Positions 17,178 through 26,054 of a DNA stretch of 64,000 bases are shown here, piece by piece. The notes below the pieces were generated by a model, which did not search any database, was not told where the DNA came from, and saw nothing but the letters and a program-made list of their open reading frames with translations. The stretch lies in the NCBI GenBank assembly GCA_900541175.1, contig UQIT01000010.1, positions 1 to 64,000 on the forward strand, read 5' to 3'. How positions within the stretch are numbered: position 1 is the stretch's first letter; every line of letters starts with the position of its first letter. The translations under genes were made by a program, and so were the position numbers. The DNA comes from an uncultured Collinsella sp. (GTDB taxonomy: Bacteria; Actinomycetota; Coriobacteriia; Coriobacteriales; Coriobacteriaceae).

Positions 17178-17909
17178 CTAGTGCAGAATCTTGGACAGGA
17201 ACTCGCGGCAGCGCGGGTTCTCGGGGTTATCGAAGAAGTGCTCGGGCGTGCCCTCCTCCAAAATGCGGCCGTCCTCCATAAAGATGACGCGGTCGGCCAC
17301 CTGGCGTGCAAAGCCCATCTCGTGCGTCACGCAGATCATGGTGATATCTTCCTGCGCAAGCTCGATCATAACGTCCAGAACCTCCTGGACCATCTCGGGG
17401 TCGAGTGCCGAGGTCGGTTCGTCAAACAGGATGATGGGCTGCTTGGTGCACAGGGCACGGGCGATGGCGATGCGCTGCTGCTGACCACCCGAGAGATTCT
17501 GCGGATACTCGCCGGCCTTATGCGCCATGCCGACGCGCTTGAGCGCAGCGATGGCGATCTCGGTCGCCTCCTCCTTGCTCTTCTTTTGCAGTTTGATGGG
17601 CGCGAGCGTCAGGTTGCCCAGCACCGTCATGTTGGGATACAGGTTGAACTGCTGAAACACCATAGAGCTATACTTGCGAGCCATCTCCAGGTGATTCTTT
17701 TTGGTGAGCGGCGTACCGTCGATGACGACCTCGCCCGACGTGGGCTCCTCCAGATAATCGACGCAACGGATGAGCGTCGACTTACCCGAACCGGAAGGCC
17801 CGATCATTACGAGCTTCTCGCCGCGCTTGACGGTGAGATTGATATCTTTGAGCACATGCAGGTCGCCAAAGTACTTGTTGAGATGCTTGATCTCGATCAT
17901 GTCTGCCAT
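17178..17909 (-). CDS. Amino-acid ABC transporter ATP-binding protein
   Basis: 243-residue cytosolic ATPase of the GlnQ/HisP type. Walker A GPSGSGKST (about 38-46), Q-loop VFQQFNLYPNMTV, signature LSGGQQQR (about 139-146), Walker B ILFDEPTSALDPE and the H-loop VTHEMGF are all intact. It is the first gene of the transporter operon, with GGGAAGGGACATTC before the ATG and a predicted promoter at 17945-17973. Its neighbours supply the binding protein and both permeases, so the importer appears complete. Confidence 0.94.
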   Translation of the reverse strand: MADMIEIKHLNKYFGDLHVLKDINLTVKRGEKLVMIGPSGSGKSTLIRCVDYLEEPTSGEVVIDGTPLTKKNHLEMARKYSSMVFQQFNLYPNMTVLGNLTLAPIKLQKKSKEEATEIAIAALKRVGMAHKAGEYPQNLSGGQQQRIAIARALCTKQPIILFDEPTSALDPEMVQEVLDVMIELAQEDITMICVTHEMGFARQVADRVIFMEDGRILEEGTPEHFFDNPENPRCREFLSKILH

Positions 17910-17944
17910 GAATGTCCCTTCCCTGCGTTTACACGAGTTGAACT

Positions 17945-17973
17945 ATTGTACGGAAAGAACCGCGTTTCCGCAG
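17945..17973 (-). promoter_or_regulatory. Possible sigma-70-type promoter for the amino-acid ABC operon
   Basis: Minus-strand CTGCGG (17973-17968), 17 bp, TACAAT (17950-17945), about 36 bp before the ATPase start. The -35 box is weak. Confidence 0.35.
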
Positions 17974-18121
17974 CCCACACTACATTCCCGTAAAGAACCC
18001 GCAACCTTTAACCCACTCATTTAAGTCTGTCCCCAATGAGCACCCAACGACCAGCCAGGGGAGGTACCCTTCATCAGGCCCGAAAATAATACAACCGCCC
18101 TTGTTGAGCATAAGTCAGCGA

Positions 18122-18220
18122 AAACCCGTACACGCGAGCAAGGTGACGTGAAATGAAAGGGCGCAGACCTTATGGTCGCGCCCTTGAAATTGAACGTCAG
18201 ATTGCCGCGTGTACGGGTTT
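18122..18220. repeat. Long palindromic element PAL6
   Basis: AAACCCGTACACGCG (18122-18136) is repeated inverted at 18206-18220, with imperfect pairing continuing to TGACGT/ACGTCA. A nested stem AAGGGCGC-GACC / GGTCGCGCCCTT sits at the centre. With the promoter to its left and the hairpin at 18234, this explains the 355 bp gap; no gene is visible. Confidence 0.7.
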
Positions 18221-18233
18221 GCAGCGTCGAGCC

Positions 18234-18261
18234 GTTACGCGGTTTGGTAAAACCGCGTAAC
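18234..18261. terminator. Hairpin directly after the yqeY stop
   Basis: GTTACGCGGTTT pairs perfectly with AAACCGCGTAAC around a 4-base loop, 4 bp past the stop codon on the minus strand. There is no strong U-run, so it may protect the 3' end rather than terminate. Confidence 0.5.
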
Positions 18262-18264
18262 ATA

Positions 18265-18708
18265 TTACGCGAGCTTTGCTCCGACGATCTTTGCCGCGGC
18301 AGGCTTATCGAAGTTGCCGCCGGTGGCCTTGCCGAGTGCTCCCATGACCTGGCCCATCTGCTTCTTGGAAGTAGCGCCCAGCTCGGCGATGACCTGCTCG
18401 ATCAGGGCCTCGAGCTCCTCGCCCGAAACCTGCGCGGGCAGCAGGCTCTCCAGAATCTTGACCTGCTCGGTCAGGTTGTCGGTACGCTCCTGGTCGGTGC
18501 CGGCCTTGATGGACATCTCCAGCGTCTCGCTCGTCTGCTTGATCAGACGCTTGATCATGCTGTTGACGTCTTCCTCGGTCACATCGCGGCGCTCGTTAAC
18601 CTCGATATTCTTCACCTCGGCCTTGACCTGGCGAATGATGGACAGGCGAACCTTGTCCTTGGCCTTCATGGCCGCGATCATTTCTTTCTGCAGCTCTTCG
18701 TTGGTCAT
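18265..18708 (-). CDS. GatB/YqeY domain protein
   Basis: 147-residue cytosolic protein of the YqeY family, related to the tail domain of GatB amidotransferase; the biochemical role is not settled. From the start at 18708 (MTNEELQKEMIAAMKAKDK), preceded by GAGAGGA, the helical N-half continues RLSIIRQVKAEVKNIEV, and the C-half has LLPAQVSGEELEALIEQVIAELGA and KKQMGQVMGAL, the usual C-terminal signature. A longer in-frame start at 18744 lacks a ribosome site. The parvulin gene lies upstream on the same strand, 54 bp away. Confidence 0.9.
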   Translation of the reverse strand: MTNEELQKEMIAAMKAKDKVRLSIIRQVKAEVKNIEVNERRDVTEEDVNSMIKRLIKQTSETLEMSIKAGTDQERTDNLTEQVKILESLLPAQVSGEELEALIEQVIAELGATSKKQMGQVMGALGKATGGNFDKPAAAKIVGAKLA

Positions 18709-18762
18709 CTGCAAATCCTCTCTAATAGCGTGGGCGGCACTCACGCGAGCACCGCCCCATGG

Positions 18763-19983
18763 TTACTCAGTCTTCGACGAATCGTCGGTCGAACTCTTGG
18801 TGACGCCCTTCAGACTCACGTTATAGGGTACGTCCTTGGGCATGGGGTTGACGGTGATGTCGGCATCCTTCTTGTACTGCTCCAGCCACTCGCTGTACGC
18901 GGTGCTGGCCGCTTGCGTCTTCACCACGTTGGAGACGTACTTTTTGATGTCCTTGGGCACCTGGTTGATGTCATCAACCTGATTATCGACATGGAAGTAG
19001 TCGGTGCACTTGATGATGTGGTAGCCATAGGTCGACTCGACGACTTCGCTCACGTCGCCCTTGTTGAGTCCCTCGAGCGCCGTCTGGTAGCTGTCGACGA
19101 AAGTGGTGAGCTTATCCCAGCCCACATCGCCCTTCTTCTCCTTGGAACCGGTGTCCTCGGAGTACTGCTCAACGGCGTCCTCAAAGCTCAGCTCACCGGA
19201 GTTGATCTTGTCCAGGCACTCCTGCGCCTTGGCCTTGGCGGCAGCCTTGTCCTCGTCGGAAGCGTCAGAATCAACCTTGATCAGGATGTTCGACGAGCGG
19301 CGGGCGTCGTTGTAGCTGGACAGGTTTTCGTTGATGTAATCGACAATCTCGCTGTCCTTGGGCTTGCTCGTGGGCGCGACGGCATCCTTGAGTTTCTGCT
19401 GCGCCAGACTCTCCTTGAGTGAGTCCTTGTAGGTGTCCTCGGTATAGCCGTAGGTCTTGAGGGTCTTCTTAAAGGCCTTGGCGCCGCCCGCGCTCTTGCA
19501 CGCGTCCTTCCAAGCCTTCTCGACCTCCTCGTCAGACACCGTCACGCCGTTCTCCTTCTGTGCCTGTTGAAGCAGAATCTGCTGCGTGTAGGAGTCGATG
19601 AGTTGCTTGCGGTACTTCTTGGGCGTGAGGTCGTTGTCAACCAGATACTGCGCCCAATCCTTATCCTTGGTGTAGCCGTAGGACGTGCGCATGCTCATGA
19701 TCTGCTTGGTCACGGTGTCCTCGGTGAGGTTGGTGCCGTTGATAGTTGCAGCAACACCGCCGGTCAGCTTGTAGCCCGAGGCGTCCTCGGCCTGCGACAT
19801 AAGGCCGGAGCACGCCATCGCCGAGACGGAAAGCAGCATCGCCAGCACGCCGATGACCACCAGGACGATCTTGACGGTCTTAGACACGTACGTCTTGCGC
19901 TGCTTCTTGCGAGAGCTGGAGGCAGCGCGAGCCTGCTGCTCGGGCGTCGGCTCGGGCGCAGGGTTCTTTTTCTTATTTGCCAT
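18763..19983 (-). CDS. Membrane-anchored parvulin-type peptidyl-prolyl isomerase
   Basis: PrsA/SurA-like foldase that assists secreted proteins outside the membrane. From MANKKKNPAP at 19983 the 406-residue protein has a charged cytosolic leader, one hydrophobic segment (about 37-57), a SurA-N-like helical region, and a parvulin domain near 245-345 with NILIKV, AVEQYSEDTGSKEKKGDVGW and YGYHIIKC. There is no canonical lipobox, so it appears to be a single-pass anchor. The Lys/Ser-rich C-terminus ends in a short acidic tail. It may serve the secreted surface proteins encoded at 47-53 kb; that link is only inference. Confidence 0.87.
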   Translation of the reverse strand: MANKKKNPAPEPTPEQQARAASSSRKKQRKTYVSKTVKIVLVVIGVLAMLLSVSAMACSGLMSQAEDASGYKLTGGVAATINGTNLTEDTVTKQIMSMRTSYGYTKDKDWAQYLVDNDLTPKKYRKQLIDSYTQQILLQQAQKENGVTVSDEEVEKAWKDACKSAGGAKAFKKTLKTYGYTEDTYKDSLKESLAQQKLKDAVAPTSKPKDSEIVDYINENLSSYNDARRSSNILIKVDSDASDEDKAAAKAKAQECLDKINSGELSFEDAVEQYSEDTGSKEKKGDVGWDKLTTFVDSYQTALEGLNKGDVSEVVESTYGYHIIKCTDYFHVDNQVDDINQVPKDIKKYVSNVVKTQAASTAYSEWLEQYKKDADITVNPMPKDVPYNVSLKGVTKSSTDDSSKTE

Positions 19984-20050
19984 AGTTGGCCTTTCGCATA
20001 ACGAATCGAACAAACGCCATTGTGTCACAACGCGGCCCCCGCGGCACGCT

Positions 20051-20081
20051 TGGTGCATTGGGGGCAGGTTAATCTGCACCA
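20051..20081. repeat. REP-like hairpin
   Basis: TGGTGCA pairs with TGCACCA around TTGGGGGCAGG; the right half can alternatively pair with TGGTGCA at 20085-20091. The same TGGTGCAA stem appears at 53095-53124. Confidence 0.5.
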
Positions 20082-20131
20082 TTTTGGTGCAAAGGGGACA
20101 GATGTGGCACTTGGGGACGTTCTTTATATGC

Positions 20132-20187
20132 CGGCACTTGGGGACCGTCCCTTACTGCCGGCAGAAAAGGAACGTCCCCAAGTGCCG
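20132..20187. repeat. REP-like hairpin with GGCACTTGGGGAC arms
   Basis: CGGCACTTGGGGAC and its exact inverted copy enclose an inner CTGCCGGCAG palindrome. A third, direct copy of GGCACTTGGGGACGTTC-like sequence begins near 20107, so this intergenic region contains at least three related units. Confidence 0.7.
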
Positions 20188-20200
20188 ACTCAGCCCCACC

Positions 20201-20665
20201 TTAGAAGTGACGGCGGATGGCGTCGACCATACCCTGGGACGTGGTCTGGCCGAGCACGTCGGCTGCGGCATCGGCGTCCATAAAGATGTTCATGAGCGCC
20301 TGCAGGGCCTCGACCTGGCCGCCCGGCTCGGCGATGCCCAGATTGATGACGATCTGCGCCGGCACCGGAGCGCCCATGCCAGCCATAGCGTTGAATGTCA
20401 CGGGCGCGGCGGGCTTCACCACCGCGATATAGGGCTTGGCCACAAACCCCGGATCGGTATGCGGAATGGCAATGTTTGCCGCCGGCATGGCAAGACCCGT
20501 GGGATAGGCATCCTCGCGCGTGCGAACGGCGTCGAGCCAACCGGATGCAATGTAGCCACGTGGTGCAAGCTCGCCCTCAAGCCGCGCGAACACCTCATCC
20601 GGCGTCGCACACTCCCAATCAAAAAACACCAGCTCAGGCGTAAACAGTGCTTCGTTATCCGCCAT
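20201..20665 (-). CDS. Stand-alone PTS IIA component
   Basis: 154-residue cytosolic phosphocarrier of the fructose/mannitol-type (PtsN-like) EIIA fold. The active-site His is in NIAIPHTDPGFV (about residue 70), with preceding GLAMPAAN and later VNLGIAEPG typical of galactitol-type IIA subunits. AGAGAGGTGAGCGC precedes the ATG. No IIB or IIC genes are adjacent, so it may act with a distant permease or in regulation; the substrate is not readable. Confidence 0.85.
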   Translation of the reverse strand: MADNEALFTPELVFFDWECATPDEVFARLEGELAPRGYIASGWLDAVRTREDAYPTGLAMPAANIAIPHTDPGFVAKPYIAVVKPAAPVTFNAMAGMGAPVPAQIVINLGIAEPGGQVEALQALMNIFMDADAAADVLGQTTSQGMVDAIRRHF

Positions 20666-20743
20666 GCGCTCACCTCTCTCATCTAGTCACCTGCGACGTT
20701 CTTGAATGACCAGTCGTTAAAGACCGTTCCCGATGACTACCCA

Positions 20744-20786
20744 AAACAAAAGGTGGCCACGCGCGCCTTGGCGCCAATGACCACCC
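20744..20786 (-). terminator. Probable terminator after purN
   Basis: On the minus strand GGTGG-GGCGCC pairs with GCGCG-CCACC and runs into TTTTGTTTT. Confidence 0.6.
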
Positions 20787-20817
20787 TGACTACTCGGCTA
20801 AATTGTACTGTGCGCCG

Positions 20818-21519
20818 CTAGCCGCGAGGCGCGTCAATTGCGACCTTGCCGCTCTCCAGCACGTGGACGCGACCGTCGGCGAGCATCTGCACGACCTCGG
20901 GATACAGCACGTGCTCAATCGCGTGGATGTGCTCCTCGAGCGTATCGACGTCCCAGCCCTCCTCAACAGCCAGCGCGCGCTGGGCGATGATGGGGCCGTT
21001 GTCGTAGATCTCGTTGGCAAAATGCACGGTCACGCCAGTTACCTTGACGCCGCGCGCAAAGGCATCGTCGATCGCATGCGCGCCGGTAAAGCTCGGCAGC
21101 AGCGCGGGATGCAGATTGACCACGCGATTGGGGAATGCCGCCAGCAGCGGCGTGTGCACCATGCGCATGTAGCCGGCCATGACCACATACTCGCAACCGC
21201 GCTCGAGCAGCTCGTGCGCAATGATCTCGTCGGCGGCGATGGGGTCGGCATAGACATCCTTGGACAGCGTGAGCGTCTGGATGCCCGCGCGCTCAGCGCG
21301 CTGCAAACCCTTAGCCGAAGGACGGCTCGACACCACAAGCTCAATCGAAGCGTTGAGCTTGCCGGCGGCGATCAGGTCGATCAGCGCCTGCAGGTTGGTA
21401 CCCGAACCGCTGATGAGCACACCGATCTTGAGCGGCTCGGCCGTATCGGTGCCGGTCGGACGGGTGTAGGGCACAAAGCCCAGGCTCGCGGCAGCAGTCA
21501 TCTGCTCGTTAGCGCTCAT
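20818..21519 (-). CDS. purN: Phosphoribosylglycinamide formyltransferase
   Basis: Third step of purine synthesis, formylating GAR with 10-formyl-tetrahydrofolate. The 233-residue protein has KIGVLISGSGTNLQALID near residue 31 (GAR phosphate site), GYMRMVHTPLL, NLHPALLPSFTGAHAIDDA with the catalytic Asn-His, and GVTVHFANEIYDNGPII including the catalytic Asp. About 30 N-terminal residues precede the usual start. The ATG overlaps the end of purM by 11 bp, which implies coupled translation. It is last in a purF-purM-purN run. Confidence 0.93.
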   Translation of the reverse strand: MSANEQMTAAASLGFVPYTRPTGTDTAEPLKIGVLISGSGTNLQALIDLIAAGKLNASIELVVSSRPSAKGLQRAERAGIQTLTLSKDVYADPIAADEIIAHELLERGCEYVVMAGYMRMVHTPLLAAFPNRVVNLHPALLPSFTGAHAIDDAFARGVKVTGVTVHFANEIYDNGPIIAQRALAVEEGWDVDTLEEHIHAIEHVLYPEVVQMLADGRVHVLESGKVAIDAPRG

Positions 21520-22612
21520 CGGAGTACACGACCTTACCGGAACCCTCGACGCACTCGCCCACGCGGAACGGCTTCTCGCCCAGCGCGACCAGAGCCTCGG
21601 TCACCGCGGCCTCGTCCTCGGGGGCGACGATCAGGCACAGGCCAACGCCCATGTTGAAGGTCTTGCATGCCTCATTGGGCGCGAGCTCGGCCTGGCGCGA
21701 GACGTAGGTGATGACGGGCGGAACGTCCCAACCCATCTCGGCGCCGTTACGGGTGACCACGGCGTCAACGTCGTCGGCAAGCGCGCGGTTGAGGTTCTCG
21801 GTGATGCCGCCGCCGGTGATGTGGGCGATGGCGTGCACCGGAGCGCCACCGCGCAGCAGCTCCAGAATCGGCTTGACATAGATGCGCGTGGGGGCCAACA
21901 GGGCGTCTGCCAGCGAAGCACCGCCGAGCTCCTCGAGCGGACGGCTCAGCTCCTCCGCCTTAGCGGCGGCCTCGGGCGTGCCCGGCTTAATGCCGTCGAC
22001 GCCGATGACCTTGCGCACGAGCGAGTAGCCGTTGGAGTGCACGCCGGTGGAAGGCAGGCCCAGGATCACATCGCCCGGGCGGACGTTTGCGGGGTCGAGC
22101 ATCTTGGGACGGTCGACGACGCCCACGGTAAAGCCGGCAAGGTCGTAGTCGGCCGGAGCCATGACGCCGGGGTGCTCGGCCATCTCACCGCCCACGAGCG
22201 CGCAGCCCGCGAGCTTACAGCCATCGGCCACGCCCTTGATGATCTTTGCCATGTGCCCGGCCTCGATGTGACCGATGGCAACATAGTCCAGGAAGAACAG
22301 CGGCTCGGCGCCCGAAGCCAAAATGTCGTTGACGCACATAGCGACCAGGTCCTGGCCCACCGTCTCGTGACGGTCCATGATCTGGGCAAGCACGAGCTTG
22401 GTGCCCACGCCGTCGGTACCGCTAATCAGAATCGGGTCTTCCATATCCTTAAGCGCGGCGGCCGAGAATAAGCCACCAAAGCCACCGATACCGCCGATGA
22501 CCTCGGGACGGTTGGTGTCCTTAACCATCTGCTTAATAGCGTCAACGGCGCGGCCGCCCTCGGCGGTATCGACGCCGGCATCCTCATACGTCACATGCTT
22601 GCTGTCGCTCAT
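21509..22612 (-). CDS. purM: Phosphoribosylaminoimidazole synthetase (AIR synthase)
   Basis: Closes the imidazole ring, converting FGAM to AIR with ATP. 367 residues, slightly longer than usual. Family blocks are visible: TYEDAGVDTAEGG at the N-terminus, ISGTDGVGTKLVLA near 85, MCVNDILASGAEPLFFLDY, GCALVGGEMAEHPG, GLPSTGVHSNGYSLVRK and AHITGGGITENLNR. AGAGGAAGG precedes the ATG. It sits between purN, which overlaps, and purF (157 bp upstream, with a REP-like hairpin in the gap). Confidence 0.95.
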   Translation of the reverse strand: MSDSKHVTYEDAGVDTAEGGRAVDAIKQMVKDTNRPEVIGGIGGFGGLFSAAALKDMEDPILISGTDGVGTKLVLAQIMDRHETVGQDLVAMCVNDILASGAEPLFFLDYVAIGHIEAGHMAKIIKGVADGCKLAGCALVGGEMAEHPGVMAPADYDLAGFTVGVVDRPKMLDPANVRPGDVILGLPSTGVHSNGYSLVRKVIGVDGIKPGTPEAAAKAEELSRPLEELGGASLADALLAPTRIYVKPILELLRGGAPVHAIAHITGGGITENLNRALADDVDAVVTRNGAEMGWDVPPVITYVSRQAELAPNEACKTFNMGVGLCLIVAPEDEAAVTEALVALGEKPFRVGECVEGSGKVVYSDER

Positions 22613-22730
22613 CTGAGCCTTCCTCTCCCACTACCGTGGCGCCGCGCGGGCGCCAAACGGTGCTCATAGTTGCGTTCATTTCGGCGCGCGCCATAACAAC
22701 GCGCGCCGTCATATCAACAAAACAGCAGGT

Positions 22731-22771
22731 AAAACCTACCAAAATAAACCTGTCCCTACATGGCAGGTTTT
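22731..22771. repeat. REP-like hairpin overlapping the purF stop
   Basis: AAAACCTACCA pairs with TGGCAGGTTTT around AAATAAACCTGTCCCTACA. It is the third copy of the hairpin that makes the two ends of PAL5. Two bases overlap the stop codon, so it also forms the 3' end of the purF message. Confidence 0.7.
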
Positions 22772-24440
22772 AGGCCTCGCCGTGTTCCTCTTCCCAGCTG
22801 CGATCGTCGTATTTCTCGACCACGGCGTCGTCATCAACGTGCAGCGGCTTGTCCAGGTTGCGGGGCTTAAAGCCCTCCATGAACTTGTCGCGGCCAAAGC
22901 TCTCGGGAATCGCCACGGGGTAGCGGCCGGTAAAGCACGCATCGCAGTAACCGCCCTTGGGCATGACCTTCAGCAGGCCCTCGACCGAAAGGAAGGCCAG
23001 CGAATCGGCGCCGATATACTCGCAAATCTCGTCGACCGTCTTGTTGGCGCTGATAAGCTGCGACTGCACGTCGGTATCGATACCGTAGAAACACGGCCAG
23101 ATGACCTCGGGCGAGTTGATGCGGATATGAATCTCCTTGGCGCCGGCATTGCGCAGCATCTTGACGAGCTGCACCATGGTGGTGCCGCGCACGATGGAGT
23201 CGTCGATGACGACCAGGCGCTTGCCCTCGATGTTGTCGCGCAGCGGGTTGAGTTTCATGCGCACGCCCATGGCGCGCAGCTCCTGCGTGGGCTCGATAAA
23301 CGTACGGCCCACGTAGCGGTTCTTGATGAGGCCCTCGCCAAAGGGAATACCGCTCTCGTGCGAATACCCCTCCGCGGGCGGCAGGCCGGAGTCGGGCACG
23401 CCGATGACCAGGTCGGCCTCGACGGGCTCCTCGTGTGCCAGCTGACGACCCATGTCGTAACGGCAGGCATAAACGCTCTTGCCGTTCATGATGGAGTCGG
23501 GGCGGGCAAAGTAGACCTGCTCAAAGATGCAGTTGGCGGGCTCTTCGGCTGCAGGCACGCCCTGCTCGGATACCAGACCCTCGGCGCTGATGCGCAAGAT
23601 CTCGCCGGGACGGACGTCACGGACGTACTCGGCACCCACGATGTCGAGTGCGCAGGTCTCGGAAGCAACGACCCAGCCGCCGGCGCGCGTGACACGGACG
23701 GCGGAGTCGACCGTAGCGGCGCCGTCCTGCGACGGCAGCTGCGAAACGGATGCGGCATCGGCCTGGTCCAGACCCTCGTCTACCAGCTTGCCCAGCACGA
23801 GCGGGCGAATGCCGTGCGGATCGCGGAAAGCGTAGAGCGCCTGCTCGTTGATAAGCGTCATGGCGTAGCCGCCGCGCACAAGCTCCATGGTCTTGCGAAT
23901 GCCCTCGCGCAGGTGGCCCGTACGCTGGGTAAAGTAGCCGATAAGCTTAGTCGCGACCTCGGAATCCGAATTGGAAAGGAACGGCACGCCCAGCTCGATC
24001 AGCTGACGGCGCAACTCGTCGGTGTTGACCAGAGTGCCGTTGTGAGCAAGCGCGATAATGACGCTGTTGATGGTGGAAAGATGCGGCTGCGAGGCTTCCC
24101 AGCTCTTGGCGCCGGCGGTGCCATAGCGCACGTGGCCCACGGCCAGCTGGCCGGAGAGCGTCGACAGGTCGGCGTTGGAGAACACGCGATCGAGCAGTCC
24201 CAGGTCTTTGCGAACCATAACCGTGCCGCCGTCGCCCACGGCGATTCCCGCCGATTCCTGGCCGCGATGCTGCAGCGCGCGCAGACCAAAGTACGTCAGT
24301 CGAGCCACATCGCGATCGGGTGCCCACACACCAAAAATGCCGCATTCCTCATGCAGCTGGTCGGAGTCCGGATCATACGTCGACATGGTCTTCACCTGTC
24401 CCGCGGCGCGCTCGACCGCGTGGATGGTTTCTTGAGACAT
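22770..24440 (-). CDS. purF: Amidophosphoribosyltransferase
   Basis: First committed step of purine synthesis: PRPP plus glutamine to phosphoribosylamine. 556 residues. The Ntn glutaminase nucleophile is the Cys of HEECGIFGVW (Cys33), so a short propeptide is expected to be removed; RALQHRGQESAG follows. The PRPP loop is VVIDDSIVRGTTMVQL near 380, and FYGIDT and the conserved GGYCDACFTGRYP lie near the C-terminus. The start is preceded by GAGGGG. A second Met (MSTYDPDSD, residue 19) is an alternative. A TATAAT box lies about 42 bp upstream. Confidence 0.95.
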   Translation of the reverse strand: MSQETIHAVERAAGQVKTMSTYDPDSDQLHEECGIFGVWAPDRDVARLTYFGLRALQHRGQESAGIAVGDGGTVMVRKDLGLLDRVFSNADLSTLSGQLAVGHVRYGTAGAKSWEASQPHLSTINSVIIALAHNGTLVNTDELRRQLIELGVPFLSNSDSEVATKLIGYFTQRTGHLREGIRKTMELVRGGYAMTLINEQALYAFRDPHGIRPLVLGKLVDEGLDQADAASVSQLPSQDGAATVDSAVRVTRAGGWVVASETCALDIVGAEYVRDVRPGEILRISAEGLVSEQGVPAAEEPANCIFEQVYFARPDSIMNGKSVYACRYDMGRQLAHEEPVEADLVIGVPDSGLPPAEGYSHESGIPFGEGLIKNRYVGRTFIEPTQELRAMGVRMKLNPLRDNIEGKRLVVIDDSIVRGTTMVQLVKMLRNAGAKEIHIRINSPEVIWPCFYGIDTDVQSQLISANKTVDEICEYIGADSLAFLSVEGLLKVMPKGGYCDACFTGRYPVAIPESFGRDKFMEGFKPRNLDKPLHVDDDAVVEKYDDRSWEEEHGEA

Positions 24441-24481
24441 GGCATCCCCTCAGAGCCTCGTTATTTGGCGTTACCTGCCCT

Positions 24482-24487
24482 ATTATA
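24482..24487 (-). promoter_or_regulatory. Candidate -10 box for purF
   Basis: Perfect TATAAT on the minus strand about 42 bp before the purF start; no convincing -35 box at 16-18 bp. Confidence 0.35.
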
Positions 24488-24546
24488 CGCACGGCAAGAC
24501 AAGCACTCCCGCGCATGAACAGCGCTTTTTAAAAGCCCACCGAGCT

Positions 24547-24552
24547 TATAAT
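24547..24552 (+). promoter_or_regulatory. Candidate -10 box for the CmpB-family gene
   Basis: Perfect TATAAT on the plus strand in the 294 bp divergent spacer, about 180 bp before the gene start; -35 is poor. The rest of the spacer shows nothing recognisable. Confidence 0.3.
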
Positions 24553-24734
24553 CCGTTTTGCAGCCAAACATTTTATTGGGCAGCCGTCTCGGGGCCGACG
24601 ATCCCGCATACTTCCGTTGCGACGCGTCTCGCCCGCCGTTGGGGCTTGCATTGTTGCAATTGGGACGTTCGTCCTGTCTTTTGGCAGGTCGGCGGCGTAT
24701 CCTTGTACCTACAGCAAAACGAGAAAGGTTATGT

Positions 24735-25964
24735 ATGGATCGAAACGAACTCGACCCCAGCGTCCCCAGCGCCACGGAGGTCAAGAAGACCCCCCTCATC
24801 ATTAAGGTGTACGCCGTCCTATGCATCCTGTCCGGCGTGGGCACGCTCCCTTCGGTCGGCGCCTTTATCTGGCAGGTCATCACCGCGCTCATCAACGGCA
24901 ACGCCGCCGCCAAGCTCGGCGACAACACGCTCGTCGCGGTCGGCCTTATCGTCGCCGGCATCATGCTCTCGGCTGCCAGTGCCGTCATCTTGATCATCTT
25001 TGGCCTGGACCTCATCAAGAACCAGCGCCGCAATGCCGCCCGTCTGTCCTATATCCTTATCGCGTTTACCGTCGTCGAGCTTTTGGTTGACGTGATGCTC
25101 CAAGGCATCGGGCCCTTCTTGCTGCGCCCTGCCATCCAGCTCGGCATCCTCGTCGCGCTTTCGGCCACCGTCGACCCCACGCTGCGCCAGGAGCGCGAGC
25201 TGCAGCGCCGCCTGCAGGAGATGCTCGATCGCGACGCCGCCGCCGAGGGCATGCTCGGGCGCGATGAAACCGGCGAGGGCTACATCAAGCTCAACTACTT
25301 CAACCTGTTCTGGGTATTCTTTGTCTGCTGCATACTCGGCTTGATCGCCGAGGACATCTGGCACATGACGGTCGACGACCCGGGCGTCTACCAGAACCGC
25401 GCCGGCATGCTGTTTGGCCCCTTCAGCCCCATCTACGGATTTGGCGCCGTGCTCATGACCATGGTGCTCAACCGCTTCTATAAAAAGAACCCCATCATTA
25501 TCTTTTTGGTGAGCGCGCTGCTCGGCGCAAGCTTTGAGGTGTTCGTGGGCTGGTTTATGCAGACCTCGTTTGGCGTGGTCTCGTGGAGCTACTCGCATAT
25601 GAAGCTCTTTGGCATGCCAGATCCGCTCGCCGTCCTTACCGGCGGACGTACCTGCACAGGCTTCGCCTGCCTGTGGGGCCTGGGTGGCCTCATCTGGATC
25701 AAGCTGCTGCTGCCGAGGCTGCTCAAGCTCATCAACATGATTCCCTGGAAGAGCCGCTACTCCGCTACCGTCATCTTCACCATCATTATGCTGGTCGATG
25801 GCGTTATGACGCTGCAGTCGCTCGATTATTGGTATCAGCGCGTCAACGGCACGGAACCGGATATTCCCGTTGCGCAGTTCTACGGCAAGTACTTCGATAA
25901 TGACTTTATGGAAAACCGCTTCCAGAGCATGACCATGAGCCCCAAGGATGCGACGCGCGTGTAG
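24735..25964 (+). CDS. CmpB-family multi-pass membrane protein (putative ABC-type permease)
   Basis: 409 residues from the ATG at 24735, which has GAGAAAGG upstream. The N-terminal half has four hydrophobic spans and a charged stretch rich in Arg/Glu (about 160-185). The C-terminal half carries the family block FNLFWVFFVCCILGLIAED, GMLFGPFSPIYGFGAVLM, SFEVFVGWFMQ and TCTGFACLWGLGGLIWIK seen in the CmpB domain, often called a putative ABC transporter permease, although no ATPase is attached or adjacent. Function is unknown. It is divergent from purF and ends at a strong bidirectional terminator. Confidence 0.8.
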   Translation: MDRNELDPSVPSATEVKKTPLIIKVYAVLCILSGVGTLPSVGAFIWQVITALINGNAAAKLGDNTLVAVGLIVAGIMLSAASAVILIIFGLDLIKNQRRNAARLSYILIAFTVVELLVDVMLQGIGPFLLRPAIQLGILVALSATVDPTLRQERELQRRLQEMLDRDAAAEGMLGRDETGEGYIKLNYFNLFWVFFVCCILGLIAEDIWHMTVDDPGVYQNRAGMLFGPFSPIYGFGAVLMTMVLNRFYKKNPIIIFLVSALLGASFEVFVGWFMQTSFGVVSWSYSHMKLFGMPDPLAVLTGGRTCTGFACLWGLGGLIWIKLLLPRLLKLINMIPWKSRYSATVIFTIIMLVDGVMTLQSLDYWYQRVNGTEPDIPVAQFYGKYFDNDFMENRFQSMTMSPKDATRV

Positions 25965-25986
25965 CGCCCACCGCGCCCAAAACGCA

Positions 25987-26026
25987 AAATGCCCGCCGGT
26001 ATCACACGTACCGGCGGGCATTTTTA
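25987..26026. terminator. Bidirectional terminator
   Basis: AAATGCCCGCCGGT (25987-26000) pairs with ACCGGCGGGCATTT (26010-26023) between convergent genes, with T-runs usable in both directions. Confidence 0.85.
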
Positions 26027-26054
26027 TAAACGAGCCTTCTATCGACGCAAGCCT

